DNA from: Piscinibacter sp047602365
GTDB lineage: Bacteria > Pseudomonadota > Gammaproteobacteria > Burkholderiales > Burkholderiaceae_C
Reading direction: 5' to 3'
NCBI GenBank assembly: GCA_047602365.1
Contig: JASGHM010000001.1
Coordinates: forward strand, 1,178,001 to 1,242,000
Length of the DNA: 64,000 nucleotides
Below are positions 55,007 through 63,845 of the stretch, piece after piece; the first letter of the stretch is position 1, and every line of letters starts with the position of its first letter. A program made the position numbers and the translations under genes. Under the pieces are notes generated by a model. That model saw nothing but the letters and a program-made list of their open reading frames with translations, was not told the origin of the DNA and searched no databases.

Positions 55007-57583
55007 TCAGTGGTGGAGCATCGGGCGGCTGATCTGGCCGTGCTGGCCGGTCCAGCGCTCGGTCTCCAGCCGGTCGAGCAGCAGTTCGACGTTCTCGGCC
55101 ACCAGCGGCCGCGACAGGTGGTAGCCCTGGCCGGACTCGCAGCCCATGCCGCGCAGCTGGTCGTACTGCGATTCGGTCTCGATGCCCTCGGCGATCACCG
55201 ACTTGCCCAGCGAGGCGCCGAGCGTCACGATCGCGCGCACCACCTCGGCCTCCTTCGAGCCGCTGCGCATGCCGCGCACGAACGAGGCATCGATCTTCAG
55301 GCTGTCGATCGGCAGCGAGGACAGGTAGCTCAGCGACGAGTAACCGGTGCCGAAGTCGTCGATCGACAGGCCCACGCCGAGCTCGCGCAAGCGCGTCAGC
55401 GTGTCGACCGCACCGTCGACGCGGTCCATCAGCACGTTCTCGGTCAGCTCCAGCGTCAGCTGGCTGGGGTTCAGCCGCGCCGCGACGATGGCGCGCGTGA
55501 CACGCTGCGCGAAGCCGCTGTGGGCAATGTCGTTGCCGGACACGTTGACCTGCATCGTCAGCCCGTTGAAGGCCTCGCTGCGCGCCTGCCACAGCTTCAG
55601 CTGGCGGCAGGCGGTGTCGAGCACGAAGTCGGTCAGCGGGCCGATCAGCGCCGATTCCTCGGCGATCGGGATGAAGGTGGCCGGGCTGATCAGCCCCTGC
55701 GTCGGATGCTGCCAGCGTGCCAGTGCCTCGAAGCCGGTGAGCCGGCCGGTGCCGAGGTTGAACAGCGGCTGGTAGGCCACGGTCAGCTGGCCGTTCTCGA
55801 TCGCGCGGCGCAGGTCGCCCTCCAGCCGCACGCGGTCGGTGACCTGCTGGTGCAGGCTGGCGTCGAACAGCGCATGGCGCGCCTTGCCGGCGGCCTTGGC
55901 GCGGTACATCGCGATGTCGGCGTCGCGCAGCACTTCCTCGGGCAGCTGGTAGCCGATCGCGCTGAAGGTGATGCCGATGCTGGCGCTGGTGGCGATCTCG
56001 GTGCCGCCGATCTGCAGCGGCTCGGCCAGCACCAGCTGCAGCCGCTCAGCCAGCGTCACCGCATGGGCCTCGCGCTCGATGTCGACGCACAGCACGGCGA
56101 ACTCGTCGCCGCCGAGCCGCGCGACCACGTCGCCCGGGCGCACGTTGTCGCGGATGCGCCGCGCCACCTGGATCAGGAAGGCGTCGCCGGCGCTGTGGCC
56201 CATGCTGTCGTTGATCAGCTTGAAGCGGTCGAAGTCGAGGAACATCACCGCGAAGCGGCGCTGCGCGTCCTGCTGCGCGTGGGCGATCGCCTGCGCCAGG
56301 TGCTCGTGGAAACGCGAGCGGTTGGGCAGCCCGGTCAGGCTGTCATGGAAGGCGATGTGCTGCAGCCGCGCCTCGGCGCTGCGCCGGGCGGTGATGTCCT
56401 GCATCTGCACGATCAGGCTGGAGGCCTCGCCGCCGGCGTCGTCGAAGAAGCTGCCGTCCAGCGCCACCCACACGTCGCTGCCGTCGCGGTGGCGGCAGCG
56501 CAGCTCGAGGTTGATCGCGTCGACCTCGCGGCGGTTGACGCGGCCGAGCAGCGCGGTGAAGGTCTCGGCGTCGCCATCGTGGATCAGCGACGCGAGCGGC
56601 TGGCCGATCAGCGACTCGTCCTCGGCACCGAACAGCGCCGTCATCGCGCGGTTGACCTGGCGGATGCCGCCGTCGGCGGCGACCAGCGCCATGCCGATCG
56701 ACGCATGCGTGAAGGCGGCGTGGAAGCGCTGCTCGCTCATCTCCAGCGCACGCACGTGAAGTGCCGACTGCGCGGCCTCGCGCTCGGCGGCCTCGACACG
56801 GCTGCGCCGCATCGCCTCGTCGGCGGCCTGCTGGCGGAAGAAGAAGTGCAGCGTGGCCAGCAGCAGCCCGACGATGGGCACCACCGCCATCAGCACGCCG
56901 GGGCCGGACTGCGCCACCGTCAGGAACAGCAGGCCGGCCACCGAGGCGCTGCCGGCATAGGCGATCGCCACCCAGCCGAAGTTGGACAGCATCTCGCGCA
57001 GCACCAGCGGCTGGTTGCGCTTCAGGTGGATGACCAGCGTCGCCAGCACCGTGTTGAGCACGAAGTAGACGATCGAGAAGACCATCGCGGCGGTCATCAG
57101 CAGGCCGTCGCTGTACCAGCCGCGCGCGCGCAGCATCGCGAGCGCGGCGTCGAGCATCGTGCCGGCAACGAACATCGAGACGATCGCCATGGCCGGGCTG
57201 GCGATGCGGCTGGTCCAGCGCTTCGAGGTGCGCCAGGAGCCGACCAGCGCCTCACCGGCGGCGGCCAGCGACGCAGCCGCCGGGCCGTGCAGCAGCAGCA
57301 CCAGGAAGATGAAGATCTCGCCGGCGGCGAACGAGTTGGTCGAGCGCGGAATGCGCACCGGGAAGAAGCCGGCCAGCGTCGCGATCGCGGCGCCGGCGAT
57401 GATCTGCCCCAGCGCGTCGCGCGGCAGCAGGGCGACCTGGCCGGCGCAGTGCAGCAGCACCAGGGCCCCGATGGCGACCATGGTCCACCAGTAGGCGGTG
57501 GCCTTGCGGTTGTAGTCGGGCATCAGCGCGCCATGCAGGCGCTGCCAGGGTGTGCTTGCCAGCGAGGTTGCGGTGCTGCTCAT
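55007..57583 (-). CDS. Membrane GGDEF-EAL protein with PAS domain (cyclic di-GMP turnover)
   Basis: An 858-residue inner-membrane protein. About seven N-terminal helices (residues 30-250, MASE-like) are followed by a PAS domain (around 285-410), a GGDEF domain with an intact ARLGGDEFAVL site (diguanylate cyclase), and an EAL domain with GFEALARW, ELTENVLMD, DDFGTGYSSLSYL and EGIETESQ (phosphodiesterase). Both catalytic signatures look complete, so direction of activity is uncertain. It starts 4 bp after the repeat-tailed S8 peptidase gene and is probably co-transcribed with it, an unusual pairing. Confidence 0.93.
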   Translation of the reverse strand: MSSTATSLASTPWQRLHGALMPDYNRKATAYWWTMVAIGALVLLHCAGQVALLPRDALGQIIAGAAIATLAGFFPVRIPRSTNSFAAGEIFIFLVLLLHGPAAASLAAAGEALVGSWRTSKRWTSRIASPAMAIVSMFVAGTMLDAALAMLRARGWYSDGLLMTAAMVFSIVYFVLNTVLATLVIHLKRNQPLVLREMLSNFGWVAIAYAGSASVAGLLFLTVAQSGPGVLMAVVPIVGLLLATLHFFFRQQAADEAMRRSRVEAAEREAAQSALHVRALEMSEQRFHAAFTHASIGMALVAADGGIRQVNRAMTALFGAEDESLIGQPLASLIHDGDAETFTALLGRVNRREVDAINLELRCRHRDGSDVWVALDGSFFDDAGGEASSLIVQMQDITARRSAEARLQHIAFHDSLTGLPNRSRFHEHLAQAIAHAQQDAQRRFAVMFLDFDRFKLINDSMGHSAGDAFLIQVARRIRDNVRPGDVVARLGGDEFAVLCVDIEREAHAVTLAERLQLVLAEPLQIGGTEIATSASIGITFSAIGYQLPEEVLRDADIAMYRAKAAGKARHALFDASLHQQVTDRVRLEGDLRRAIENGQLTVAYQPLFNLGTGRLTGFEALARWQHPTQGLISPATFIPIAEESALIGPLTDFVLDTACRQLKLWQARSEAFNGLTMQVNVSGNDIAHSGFAQRVTRAIVAARLNPSQLTLELTENVLMDRVDGAVDTLTRLRELGVGLSIDDFGTGYSSLSYLSSLPIDSLKIDASFVRGMRSGSKEAEVVRAIVTLGASLGKSVIAEGIETESQYDQLRGMGCESGQGYHLSRPLVAENVELLLDRLETERWTGQHGQISRPMLHH

Positions 57584-57587
57584 GGGT

Positions 57588-59876
57588 TCAGTTCTCGCCG
57601 GTGGTGGCCGAGCGCAGGTCGTAGTTGATGACCGGCACGCCGGTCTCGCTGATCACCAGGCCCTCGCTGATCACCAGGCCCTCGCTGATGACGAGGCCTT
57701 CGCTGATCACCAGCCCCTCGCTGATGACGAGGCCTTCGCTGATGACGAGCCCCTCGCTGATCACCAGCCCTTCGCTGATCACGATGCCCGAACCGAGCGT
57801 CGTGCCGCTGCCGCTGGCCAGCCAGCCGGCCAGCGTCGGCGTCAGGGTGAACAGGCCGGTCTTGCCGACCGACGACGTGGCCCCGACCAGCGCGGTGGCG
57901 TTGACCACGCCGGCAGTGACCAGGTTCTGGTTGCCCGGCACCACATCGCTGAACGACTTGACGAAGGTGTTGGCGGGGGTGAACAGCGTCGCCCCCCAGT
58001 AGCTCGGCTGGCGCAGGCGCACACGCCCGCTGGCCCAGGTGATGCGCGGGTCCCAGATCGGCTGGTACTTGGTGAACAGCGCGTCGCCGCTGAGCACGCG
58101 GTTGCCGCCGGCGATGACGATGCGCGACCAGTTGAAGGCGCTGCCGTTGACCGTCGACGAGCGTGCCGGCAGCGACTGGCCGCTGGCGAGCAGGTTGGCA
58201 CCGGCGGCAATCGAACCGCTGGCCACGACGCTGGCGATGTCGGTGCGCAACGCACGGGCCAATGCGAGTGCGCCGTCGATGTTGAGCAGGCCGGCACCCT
58301 GGTGGACCAGGCTCTGCCCGGCCAGCGGCTGCGCGCTGTACTGCAGGATGGCCTTGATCAGCGGCGGGGTCAGGCCCGGGTTGGCCTGCAGCAGCAGCGC
58401 CGCGGCGCCGGCGACGGCCGGCGCGGCGATCGAGGTGCCGCTCATCACCATCACCGACTCGTAGTAGTACTGGCCGCTGTTCGCCGGCACCACCAGGTCG
58501 TTGTAGTAGGTGGCCGCGAGGTAGTTCCAGCTGCCGGTGCTGGTGGTCGACGCCGCGCCGAGCACGCGGTTGCCGGGGGCGACCAGGTCCGGCTTGATCA
58601 GGTTGTCGATGCGGCGCGTGCCGGACGCATCGACGTAGGAGCCGCGGGTCGGTCCGCGCGAGCTGAACGTCGTCACCGTGTCGTCGCTGCGCGCGTTCGT
58701 GCCCTTGAAATTGGCCGCGCCGACGGTGATCACCGAGGGATCGTTGCCCGGCGAGCTGATGGCGCCGAAGGCTTCCTTGCCCGCGGTGGTCTTGCCGAAG
58801 TTGCCGGCGGCGACGACCACGGTGATGCCGGCCGCCGTCGCGCTGCGCGCAGCGACGCACAGCGGGTCGTAGAACCAGCTCTGCGTCGACTGCGCGGCCA
58901 GGCTCAGGTTGATGACGCGGATGTTGTATTCGCGGGCGTGGTAGATCACCCACTGGATGCCCTCGATGGCATCGCTGATGGTGCCCACGCCCAGGTCGTT
59001 CAGCACCTTGACGTCGTAGATGTCGGCCCCCGGCGCGACGCCGGTGTTGTCGGGTGCGGCATAGAAGCCGAAGCCGCGGCCTGCGGCCACCGAAGCCACG
59101 TGCGTGCCGTGGCCGTAGCCGTCGGGCGTCGCCGCGTTGTCGTTGTTGACCGCCGCTTCGTAGGTGTTCAGCGCCGTGCTGCCCGGTGCCAGCGAGACCG
59201 TGCTGTCCACGCCGGTGGTCCAGCTGGCCAGCGTGGTGTTGAGCATCGTGACGCTGCGCTTGACGCGGTCGTTCCAGGCACCGTCGAAGGCGCGGTGCGA
59301 CTTCATCACGCCGGAGTCGAGCACCGCGATGCCGACGCCGCTGCCGTCGACGCCGCTGTACGCGGTGGCGCTGGAGTAGCTGCGGCCGCGCGTGGTCAGT
59401 GCGCCCGAGACGTACTCCAGCGTGCTGAGCGTGCGCTGCACGCTGCGATTGGGCGTCACGCTGACGACGTCGTCGCGCTGCGCCAGCGCCTGCACCTTCT
59501 GCGCCGGCACCTGCACGGTCAGCGCGCTCATCGAACGGTGGAAGGCGTGTACCGAACCGCCCATCTTCAGCACGGCGGCGCGCAGCTCGCGCAGTTCGGG
59601 GTCGGTCGAGTCGCTGACGACGATCACCTGCACATGGCGCTCGCCGCGCACGTCCCGGGCCCAGCGCTCGCGCGGCTTGCGGTCGGTGCGCAGCTCGTCG
59701 TCCATGTCGCGGGCGATCTTGGCGCGCACCCGGTCGGACCAGGGCTCGGCCTTGGCCGCCAGCGGCAGCGCCAGCAGCGTGGCCAGCAGCAGCAGCGTGC
59801 CCAGCGCCAGCCAGGTCCGCGCGGCGCGCAGCCTGCGCTCGATGATGACGATGAACGGCAGCAGGCCCTTGACCAT
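57588..59876 (-). CDS. S8 subtilase with C-terminal hexapeptide repeats
   Basis: A 762-residue exported subtilase. The N-terminus has one hydrophobic segment (about residues 22-42, ending LAAKA-EPW). A propeptide-like domain (VIVVSDSTDPELRELRAAV) precedes the catalytic domain: Asp in IAVLDSGVMKSH, His in GYGHGTHVASVAAG, Ser in MSGTSIAAPAVAGA. After the catalytic domain come about 200 residues and then eight units of VISEGL (the last is VISETG), before a short tail VPVINYDLRS. Other proteobacterial subtilases have comparable short repeat tails (for example of the VVWGD kind), but their role is not known. Different from the PA-domain subtilase at 4 kb. Confidence 0.92.
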   Translation of the reverse strand: MVKGLLPFIVIIERRLRAARTWLALGTLLLLATLLALPLAAKAEPWSDRVRAKIARDMDDELRTDRKPRERWARDVRGERHVQVIVVSDSTDPELRELRAAVLKMGGSVHAFHRSMSALTVQVPAQKVQALAQRDDVVSVTPNRSVQRTLSTLEYVSGALTTRGRSYSSATAYSGVDGSGVGIAVLDSGVMKSHRAFDGAWNDRVKRSVTMLNTTLASWTTGVDSTVSLAPGSTALNTYEAAVNNDNAATPDGYGHGTHVASVAAGRGFGFYAAPDNTGVAPGADIYDVKVLNDLGVGTISDAIEGIQWVIYHAREYNIRVINLSLAAQSTQSWFYDPLCVAARSATAAGITVVVAAGNFGKTTAGKEAFGAISSPGNDPSVITVGAANFKGTNARSDDTVTTFSSRGPTRGSYVDASGTRRIDNLIKPDLVAPGNRVLGAASTTSTGSWNYLAATYYNDLVVPANSGQYYYESVMVMSGTSIAAPAVAGAAALLLQANPGLTPPLIKAILQYSAQPLAGQSLVHQGAGLLNIDGALALARALRTDIASVVASGSIAAGANLLASGQSLPARSSTVNGSAFNWSRIVIAGGNRVLSGDALFTKYQPIWDPRITWASGRVRLRQPSYWGATLFTPANTFVKSFSDVVPGNQNLVTAGVVNATALVGATSSVGKTGLFTLTPTLAGWLASGSGTTLGSGIVISEGLVISEGLVISEGLVISEGLVISEGLVISEGLVISEGLVISETGVPVINYDLRSATTGEN
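57645..57788 (-). repeat. Eight 18-bp repeats coding VISEGL
   Basis: Eight tandem 18-bp units with synonymous third-base changes (GTGATCAGCGAAGGGCTG and variants) keep the six residues while the DNA drifts, which argues for selection on the peptide. Copy number may vary between strains. Confidence 0.9.
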
Positions 59877-59926
59877 CTTCGGCTCCCGCAGGCGACTTGG
59901 GCCTGCCCTCGTTGACGTCCTTCAGC

Positions 59927-59943
59927 GGATACGCTGCGTATCC
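59927..59943. promoter_or_regulatory. Inverted repeat upstream of the repeat-tailed subtilase gene
   Basis: GGATACG, CTG, CGTATCC: a perfect 7-bp inverted repeat 51 bases before the ATG at 59876. Candidate operator or leader hairpin for the subtilase/GGDEF-EAL unit. No clear promoter hexamers were found near it. Confidence 0.35.
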
Positions 59944-60018
59944 ATCTGTTTCTTGGACGTCATCCTAGGGAACACGAAGTGATCGGTGTCGGAAGTAATT
60001 CGCAGGCCAAGCGAAGCG

Positions 60019-60034
60019 CCGCACAGATGTGCGG
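60019..60034 (-). terminator. Stem after the M14 carboxypeptidase gene
   Basis: CCGCACA, GA, TGTGCGG: a 7-bp stem 21 bases beyond the stop of the carboxypeptidase gene. The minimal loop and lack of a U-tract make it a weak terminator candidate; it could also be an operator. Confidence 0.35.
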
Positions 60035-60054
60035 AACTTCTGCCCACTTAATGG

Positions 60055-61776
60055 TCAGTCAAGGCTGACTTCGGTGCGCACGGTCCCGGCCCGATCGGCC
60101 CGCGCGACGAGTGCGAGGCGCGTGCCCTGCGGCGCACGCACCACCCACTCGGCGACGGCCCGATCGGCCGTCACCTCGCGGCTCGGCAGGAAGGCGATCT
60201 GCGAGTTCTTCGGCGCATGGCCCTCGAGCTGCGGGCCCTCGACGCGCTGCTTGCCGCTGATCAGCGAGACGGCCGGGTCGTCTTGCGGCAGCACGATCTC
60301 GAACATCACGCCGCGCACCACCTTGCGCTGCAGCGCGCGCTGGCTGACGTAGGCCGGCAGCCAGCCGCTGTTGGCCACCGCCATGCGCACGCGCCAGCTG
60401 TCTGGGCCGAGCGCGCGCACCTCGGTGCGCAGCAGCTCCAGCTTCGGCAGGCTCAGCGCCAGCTGCGTCATCCAGGCCGGGAAACGCGCCGCCTCACGCT
60501 CGCGCAGATGGGCCGGCGGATTGCGCCAGAAGTTCATCTTGTCCCAGCCGCCGATCTCCACCGCGCCGAGCTGCGGGTGCATGAAGGGCTTCCAGTCGAC
60601 ATGGGCCTGGCCGCCGCACTGCTCGTCGCTCCACTTCAGCAACTTGAGGTCGTCCTCGACCGGGTGCTCGCGGAACCAGTCGATCCACTTGTAGTCCTTG
60701 ATCTCCGCCGCCTGATTGGGCGACCAGATCTCGACCACCCAGAACAGCGCGCCGAGGTGTTCGTACAGCCAGTCCTGCGTGCCGCCGATGACTTCCTTGG
60801 GGTGGTACTTGAACTCATGCCAGATGCTCACCGCCGGGTAGCCGGTCAGCTGGTGGCCGAGCTCGCTGAAGCGCTTGTAGGACCACAGGTCCTCGGGGAT
60901 CATGTCGTCGTCGCTGTGCGTGCCCATCGGCCGCAGGATCACGCCGCTGTGCGTGTGGTAGCTGATGCCGGCGCCGATGTTCGGGTGGGCGATCACGAAG
61001 TCGACCATCGCGCGCACCTCGGGCTCGCTGGTCGGGTAGGGGCCGGCGCCGACCTGCTCGAACTCCTGCCGCCAGAAGGCCGGGAAGTTGCGGTTCAGGT
61101 CCAGGCCCTCGAGGTCCTTGTTGACCTTGACGGTCAGGCCGTCCCAATGGGTCAGCGTGCCCTCGGGGATCAGCCGGTAGTACTCGCCGCCGAACTCGCC
61201 GGGCTCGCGCGCCACCATCAGGCGCGGGTCCTGCGTGCATTTCTTGTAGGCGCCGTGCGGATCGGGGATGCGCATCGTCAGGATGCGGCCGTCGCCGTCG
61301 ACGTCCTCCATCGTCAGGCCCTCGACCGGCTCCTCGTCGAACGGATAACGCCGTGTCGACGAGCGGATGTGGCGTGGCCGGTCGGCCAGCGCCAGTTCGG
61401 CGCCGTCGGGGTTCAGGCGCGGGCACAGGTAGATCGTGCGCGTGTCGAGCAGATGCGTGATCTGCCGCCCCTCGTCGCTGTCGGTGCCGTAGCCGGTGAC
61501 CAGGCGGTGCAGGTAGTACAGCACCGCGGTGCTGGCGGTCAGCTCGGCGGCGTGGATGTTGCCGTCGACCCAGAACGCCGGCTTGTCGCCCGCCGCGCCG
61601 GTGGCGGTGTTGGTGACGGTCGCGACCCAGATGTCGCGGCCCTCGTGGCTCTTGCCGATAGTCTCGACGCCGACCAGCTGCGGGTGCGCGTCGGCATAGT
61701 CGAACAGCAGCCGGGTCAGGGCGTCGTACTTGTAGAAGGTGTCGAAGCGCGGGGTCGGCGTGGCGGGTTGCGTCAT
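60055..61776 (-). CDS. M14-family zinc carboxypeptidase
   Basis: A 573-residue peptidase without signal peptide, so probably cytosolic. The zinc ligands are the His and Glu of GNIHAAELTAS and the His of SYHTHSGVILRP; the general base Glu is in FWVVEIWSPNQ. NPDGAE and DLNRNFPAFW carry the arginine and asparagine that bind the substrate carboxylate. The last ~130 residues form a beta-rich extra domain. It overlaps the amidotransferase gene (ATGA) and is translated with it, which suggests a joint role, for example on peptide-linked or gamma-glutamyl compounds. Substrate unknown. Confidence 0.9.
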   Translation of the reverse strand: MTQPATPTPRFDTFYKYDALTRLLFDYADAHPQLVGVETIGKSHEGRDIWVATVTNTATGAAGDKPAFWVDGNIHAAELTASTAVLYYLHRLVTGYGTDSDEGRQITHLLDTRTIYLCPRLNPDGAELALADRPRHIRSSTRRYPFDEEPVEGLTMEDVDGDGRILTMRIPDPHGAYKKCTQDPRLMVAREPGEFGGEYYRLIPEGTLTHWDGLTVKVNKDLEGLDLNRNFPAFWRQEFEQVGAGPYPTSEPEVRAMVDFVIAHPNIGAGISYHTHSGVILRPMGTHSDDDMIPEDLWSYKRFSELGHQLTGYPAVSIWHEFKYHPKEVIGGTQDWLYEHLGALFWVVEIWSPNQAAEIKDYKWIDWFREHPVEDDLKLLKWSDEQCGGQAHVDWKPFMHPQLGAVEIGGWDKMNFWRNPPAHLREREAARFPAWMTQLALSLPKLELLRTEVRALGPDSWRVRMAVANSGWLPAYVSQRALQRKVVRGVMFEIVLPQDDPAVSLISGKQRVEGPQLEGHAPKNSQIAFLPSREVTADRAVAEWVVRAPQGTRLALVARADRAGTVRTEVSLD

Positions 61777-62558
61777 GGGGGCGTGATCGTCGGAGGTCGG
61801 CCAAGGTCGATGCGGGCACCGTCGCGGAACACGGCGAGTTCGCCGGGTTGCAGCGCGGTCCAGGGTTCGTCGCGGGTCAGCGGCTCGGTGACGATCACCG
61901 CGACCCGGTCTTCCGGTGTCGTCACTGCGGCGAAGTCGACACTGAGGTCCTCGTCGGCCAGCCGCGCGGCGCGGAACGGGTGTTCGCGCACCAGCCAGCT
62001 GAGCTTCGTCGAGCAGTGTGCCCACAACGCCTGGCCGTTGCTGAGCATGAAGTTGAAGCTGCCGTGCGCCGCCACCTGCGGCACCAGCTCGCGCAGCGTC
62101 GTGCTCAGCTCCTCGATCGGCGGCAGGCTGGCGTGGGCCTTGGCCAGCTCCTGCATCAGCCAGCAGAAGGCGCGCTCGCTGTCGGTGTCGCCGACCGGCC
62201 GGAAACCGGCATGCAGGCGCGGCGCGTAGCCCTTCAGGTCGCCGTTGTGGGCAAACACCCAGTAGCGCCCCCACAGCTCGCGCTGGAACGGATGCGTGTT
62301 CTGCAGCGCGACGCGGCCCTGCGTCGCCTTGCGGATGTGGGCGATGACGTTGCGGCTCTTGATCGGGTAACGGCGCACCATCTCGGCCACCGGCGACAGG
62401 CGCGCACTCTGCGCGTCGACGAACACGCGCGCACCCGGCCCTTCGAAGAAGGCGATGCCGAAGCCGTCCTTGTGTTCCTCGGCACGTGTCGAGAAGCCCG
62501 TGAAGCTGAACATCACGTCGGTCGGCGTGTTGGCGTTCAGTCCGAGCAGCTGGCACAT
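61773..62558 (-). CDS. Class II glutamine amidotransferase (YafJ-like)
   Basis: A 261-residue N-terminal-nucleophile enzyme that begins MCQLLGLNANTP; Cys2 becomes the N-terminal nucleophile after removal of Met. Other class II signs are the glutamine-binding HIRKAT and FAHNGDLKGY and the tract DTDSERAFCWLM. Stand-alone relatives such as E. coli YafJ have no known reaction; they may hydrolyse glutamine or gamma-glutamyl compounds. Coupled by a 4-bp overlap to the carboxypeptidase downstream, and 10 bp after the FAD reductase gene. Confidence 0.9.
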   Translation of the reverse strand: MCQLLGLNANTPTDVMFSFTGFSTRAEEHKDGFGIAFFEGPGARVFVDAQSARLSPVAEMVRRYPIKSRNVIAHIRKATQGRVALQNTHPFQRELWGRYWVFAHNGDLKGYAPRLHAGFRPVGDTDSERAFCWLMQELAKAHASLPPIEELSTTLRELVPQVAAHGSFNFMLSNGQALWAHCSTKLSWLVREHPFRAARLADEDLSVDFAAVTTPEDRVAVIVTEPLTRDEPWTALQPGELAVFRDGARIDLGRPPTITPP

Positions 62559-62568
62559 GGTGCGGTGG

Positions 62569-63771
62569 CTACTCCGTCATCAGGCGCACGACGCCCTTGA
62601 AGGTCAGCAGGTGGCCGGGGTTGCTGCTCTCGTCGAGCACGCCGCTCATGCGCCGGAGCACCCGCGGGCTGCGCTGGCCGCGCCACAGCACCAGGTCGGC
62701 CAGCCAGGGATGGTGGTTGACCCAGTTGGCCCGTTCGTACAGCGTGAAGCGCGGCTTCAGCGCGGCGAGCTTCGCTTCGTAGTCGGCACGCACCAGCGCT
62801 TCGCCGTGGCCGGCGCGCCGGCCGGCGAGCACCGCCTCGGCGGCCAGCAGGCCGGTCTCCAGCGCCTTGCCGATGCCTTCGCCGGTGAAGGCGTAGGTGC
62901 TGCCCGCCGCTTCGCCGCTGACCAGCAGGCCGGGCCGCGAGAAACGTGCACCGGTCAACGAGGTGCGCAAAGGCGCGCCCTTCAGCGGCGCCAGCCAGTG
63001 GCCGCCGGCGACCAGGTCGCGCGCCGCCGGGTAGATGTGGGTGAAGGCCTCGAACAGCGCGCGCAGGTTGAGGTCCTGACCGGTAAAGGCACCGACGCCG
63101 ACGTTGAAGACGCCGTCGCGGCAGGGGAAGATCCAGCCGTAGCCCGGGGCGACGGCGCGGTGCCAGACCACCTCGAGCTTGTCGATGCGGCCCTGCATCG
63201 CCTCGTTCTTCAGATAGCCGCGCAACGCCACGCCGCTGGGGCGCTGGCGCAGCGCCATGCCGGCGGCGATCAGCGCCTGCGGCACCGCACCGCTGGCCAG
63301 CACCAGCCACTGGCAGCGGATCTCGCGCTCGACGCCGGCATCGACCACACGCGCGCCGACCACGACACCCTGCTCTTCGACGGGCGCGACGAAGCGCAGC
63401 GGCGCAAACATGCGCGCGCCGGCACGCACCGCGGCGTTGCAGACGATCTGATCCAGCTGCAGGCGCGGCAGCACGGCCAGCGAGCCGGGCACGTCGACAC
63501 GGATGCCGCGCGGCGAGATCAGCCCGGCATGCGTGACCGGCTGTGCGCGAGCCATCACCTCGTCGAGCACGCCGAGGCGGCGCAGCGCATGGTGGGCGTC
63601 GGGAATCAGCCCATCGCCGCAGACCTTGTCGCGCGGGAAGGCGTGCTGGTCGATCAGCACGACGTCGACACCGGCGCGGCCCAGCGCGATCGCCGCCGCC
63701 GCGCCGGCCGGGCCGGCGCCGACGACGAGCACGTCGCAGCGTTCGGGCAATTGCTCTATCGGCAGGTTCAT
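62569..63771 (-). CDS. FAD-dependent oxidoreductase of the geranylgeranyl reductase family
   Basis: A 400-residue flavoprotein. VLVVGAGPAGAAAAIALGRAG binds FAD at the N-terminus, CGDGLIPDA is the conserved GGR-type cysteine motif, and LVSGEAAGSTYAFTGEGIGKALETG (blocks GEAAG and GEGIGKA) completes the flavin site. The family reduces isoprenoid double bonds or hydroxylates aromatics. I prefer the ATG at 63771 because a TAGAAT -10 box (63795-63800) lies too close to the other in-frame ATG at 63792. It divergently faces an AraC-type gene and may form an operon with the two genes downstream. Confidence 0.85.
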   Translation of the reverse strand: MNLPIEQLPERCDVLVVGAGPAGAAAAIALGRAGVDVVLIDQHAFPRDKVCGDGLIPDAHHALRRLGVLDEVMARAQPVTHAGLISPRGIRVDVPGSLAVLPRLQLDQIVCNAAVRAGARMFAPLRFVAPVEEQGVVVGARVVDAGVEREIRCQWLVLASGAVPQALIAAGMALRQRPSGVALRGYLKNEAMQGRIDKLEVVWHRAVAPGYGWIFPCRDGVFNVGVGAFTGQDLNLRALFEAFTHIYPAARDLVAGGHWLAPLKGAPLRTSLTGARFSRPGLLVSGEAAGSTYAFTGEGIGKALETGLLAAEAVLAGRRAGHGEALVRADYEAKLAALKPRFTLYERANWVNHHPWLADLVLWRGQRSPRVLRRMSGVLDESSNPGHLLTFKGVVRLMTE

Positions 63772-63794
63772 GGGCGGTTCGGCAGCGAACATGC

Positions 63795-63800
63795 ATTCTA
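63795..63800 (-). promoter_or_regulatory. -10 box of the FAD oxidoreductase operon
   Basis: The minus strand reads TAGAAT, five of six positions of TATAAT. Transcription would start near 63788, inside the longer of two possible reading-frame starts, which supports the ATG at 63771. The -35 region is unclear. Confidence 0.4.
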
Positions 63801-63832
63801 GGCAGCGCCCAGCAGCCTGCAGGGCATCGCGC

Positions 63833-63838
63833 TAGCAT
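63833..63838 (+). promoter_or_regulatory. -10-like box for a possibly leaderless AraC-type transcript
   Basis: TAGCAT followed by seven bases and the ATG at 63846, the same arrangement as before add and the 5'-nucleotidase gene. No ribosome site is visible. Confidence 0.35.
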
Positions 63839-63845
63839 GGCGCGC

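Noticed and set aside
57645..57788. Eight 18-bp repeats considered as a CRISPR array
   Set aside because: They are directly adjacent, have no spacers, and encode VISEGL in frame within the subtilase.
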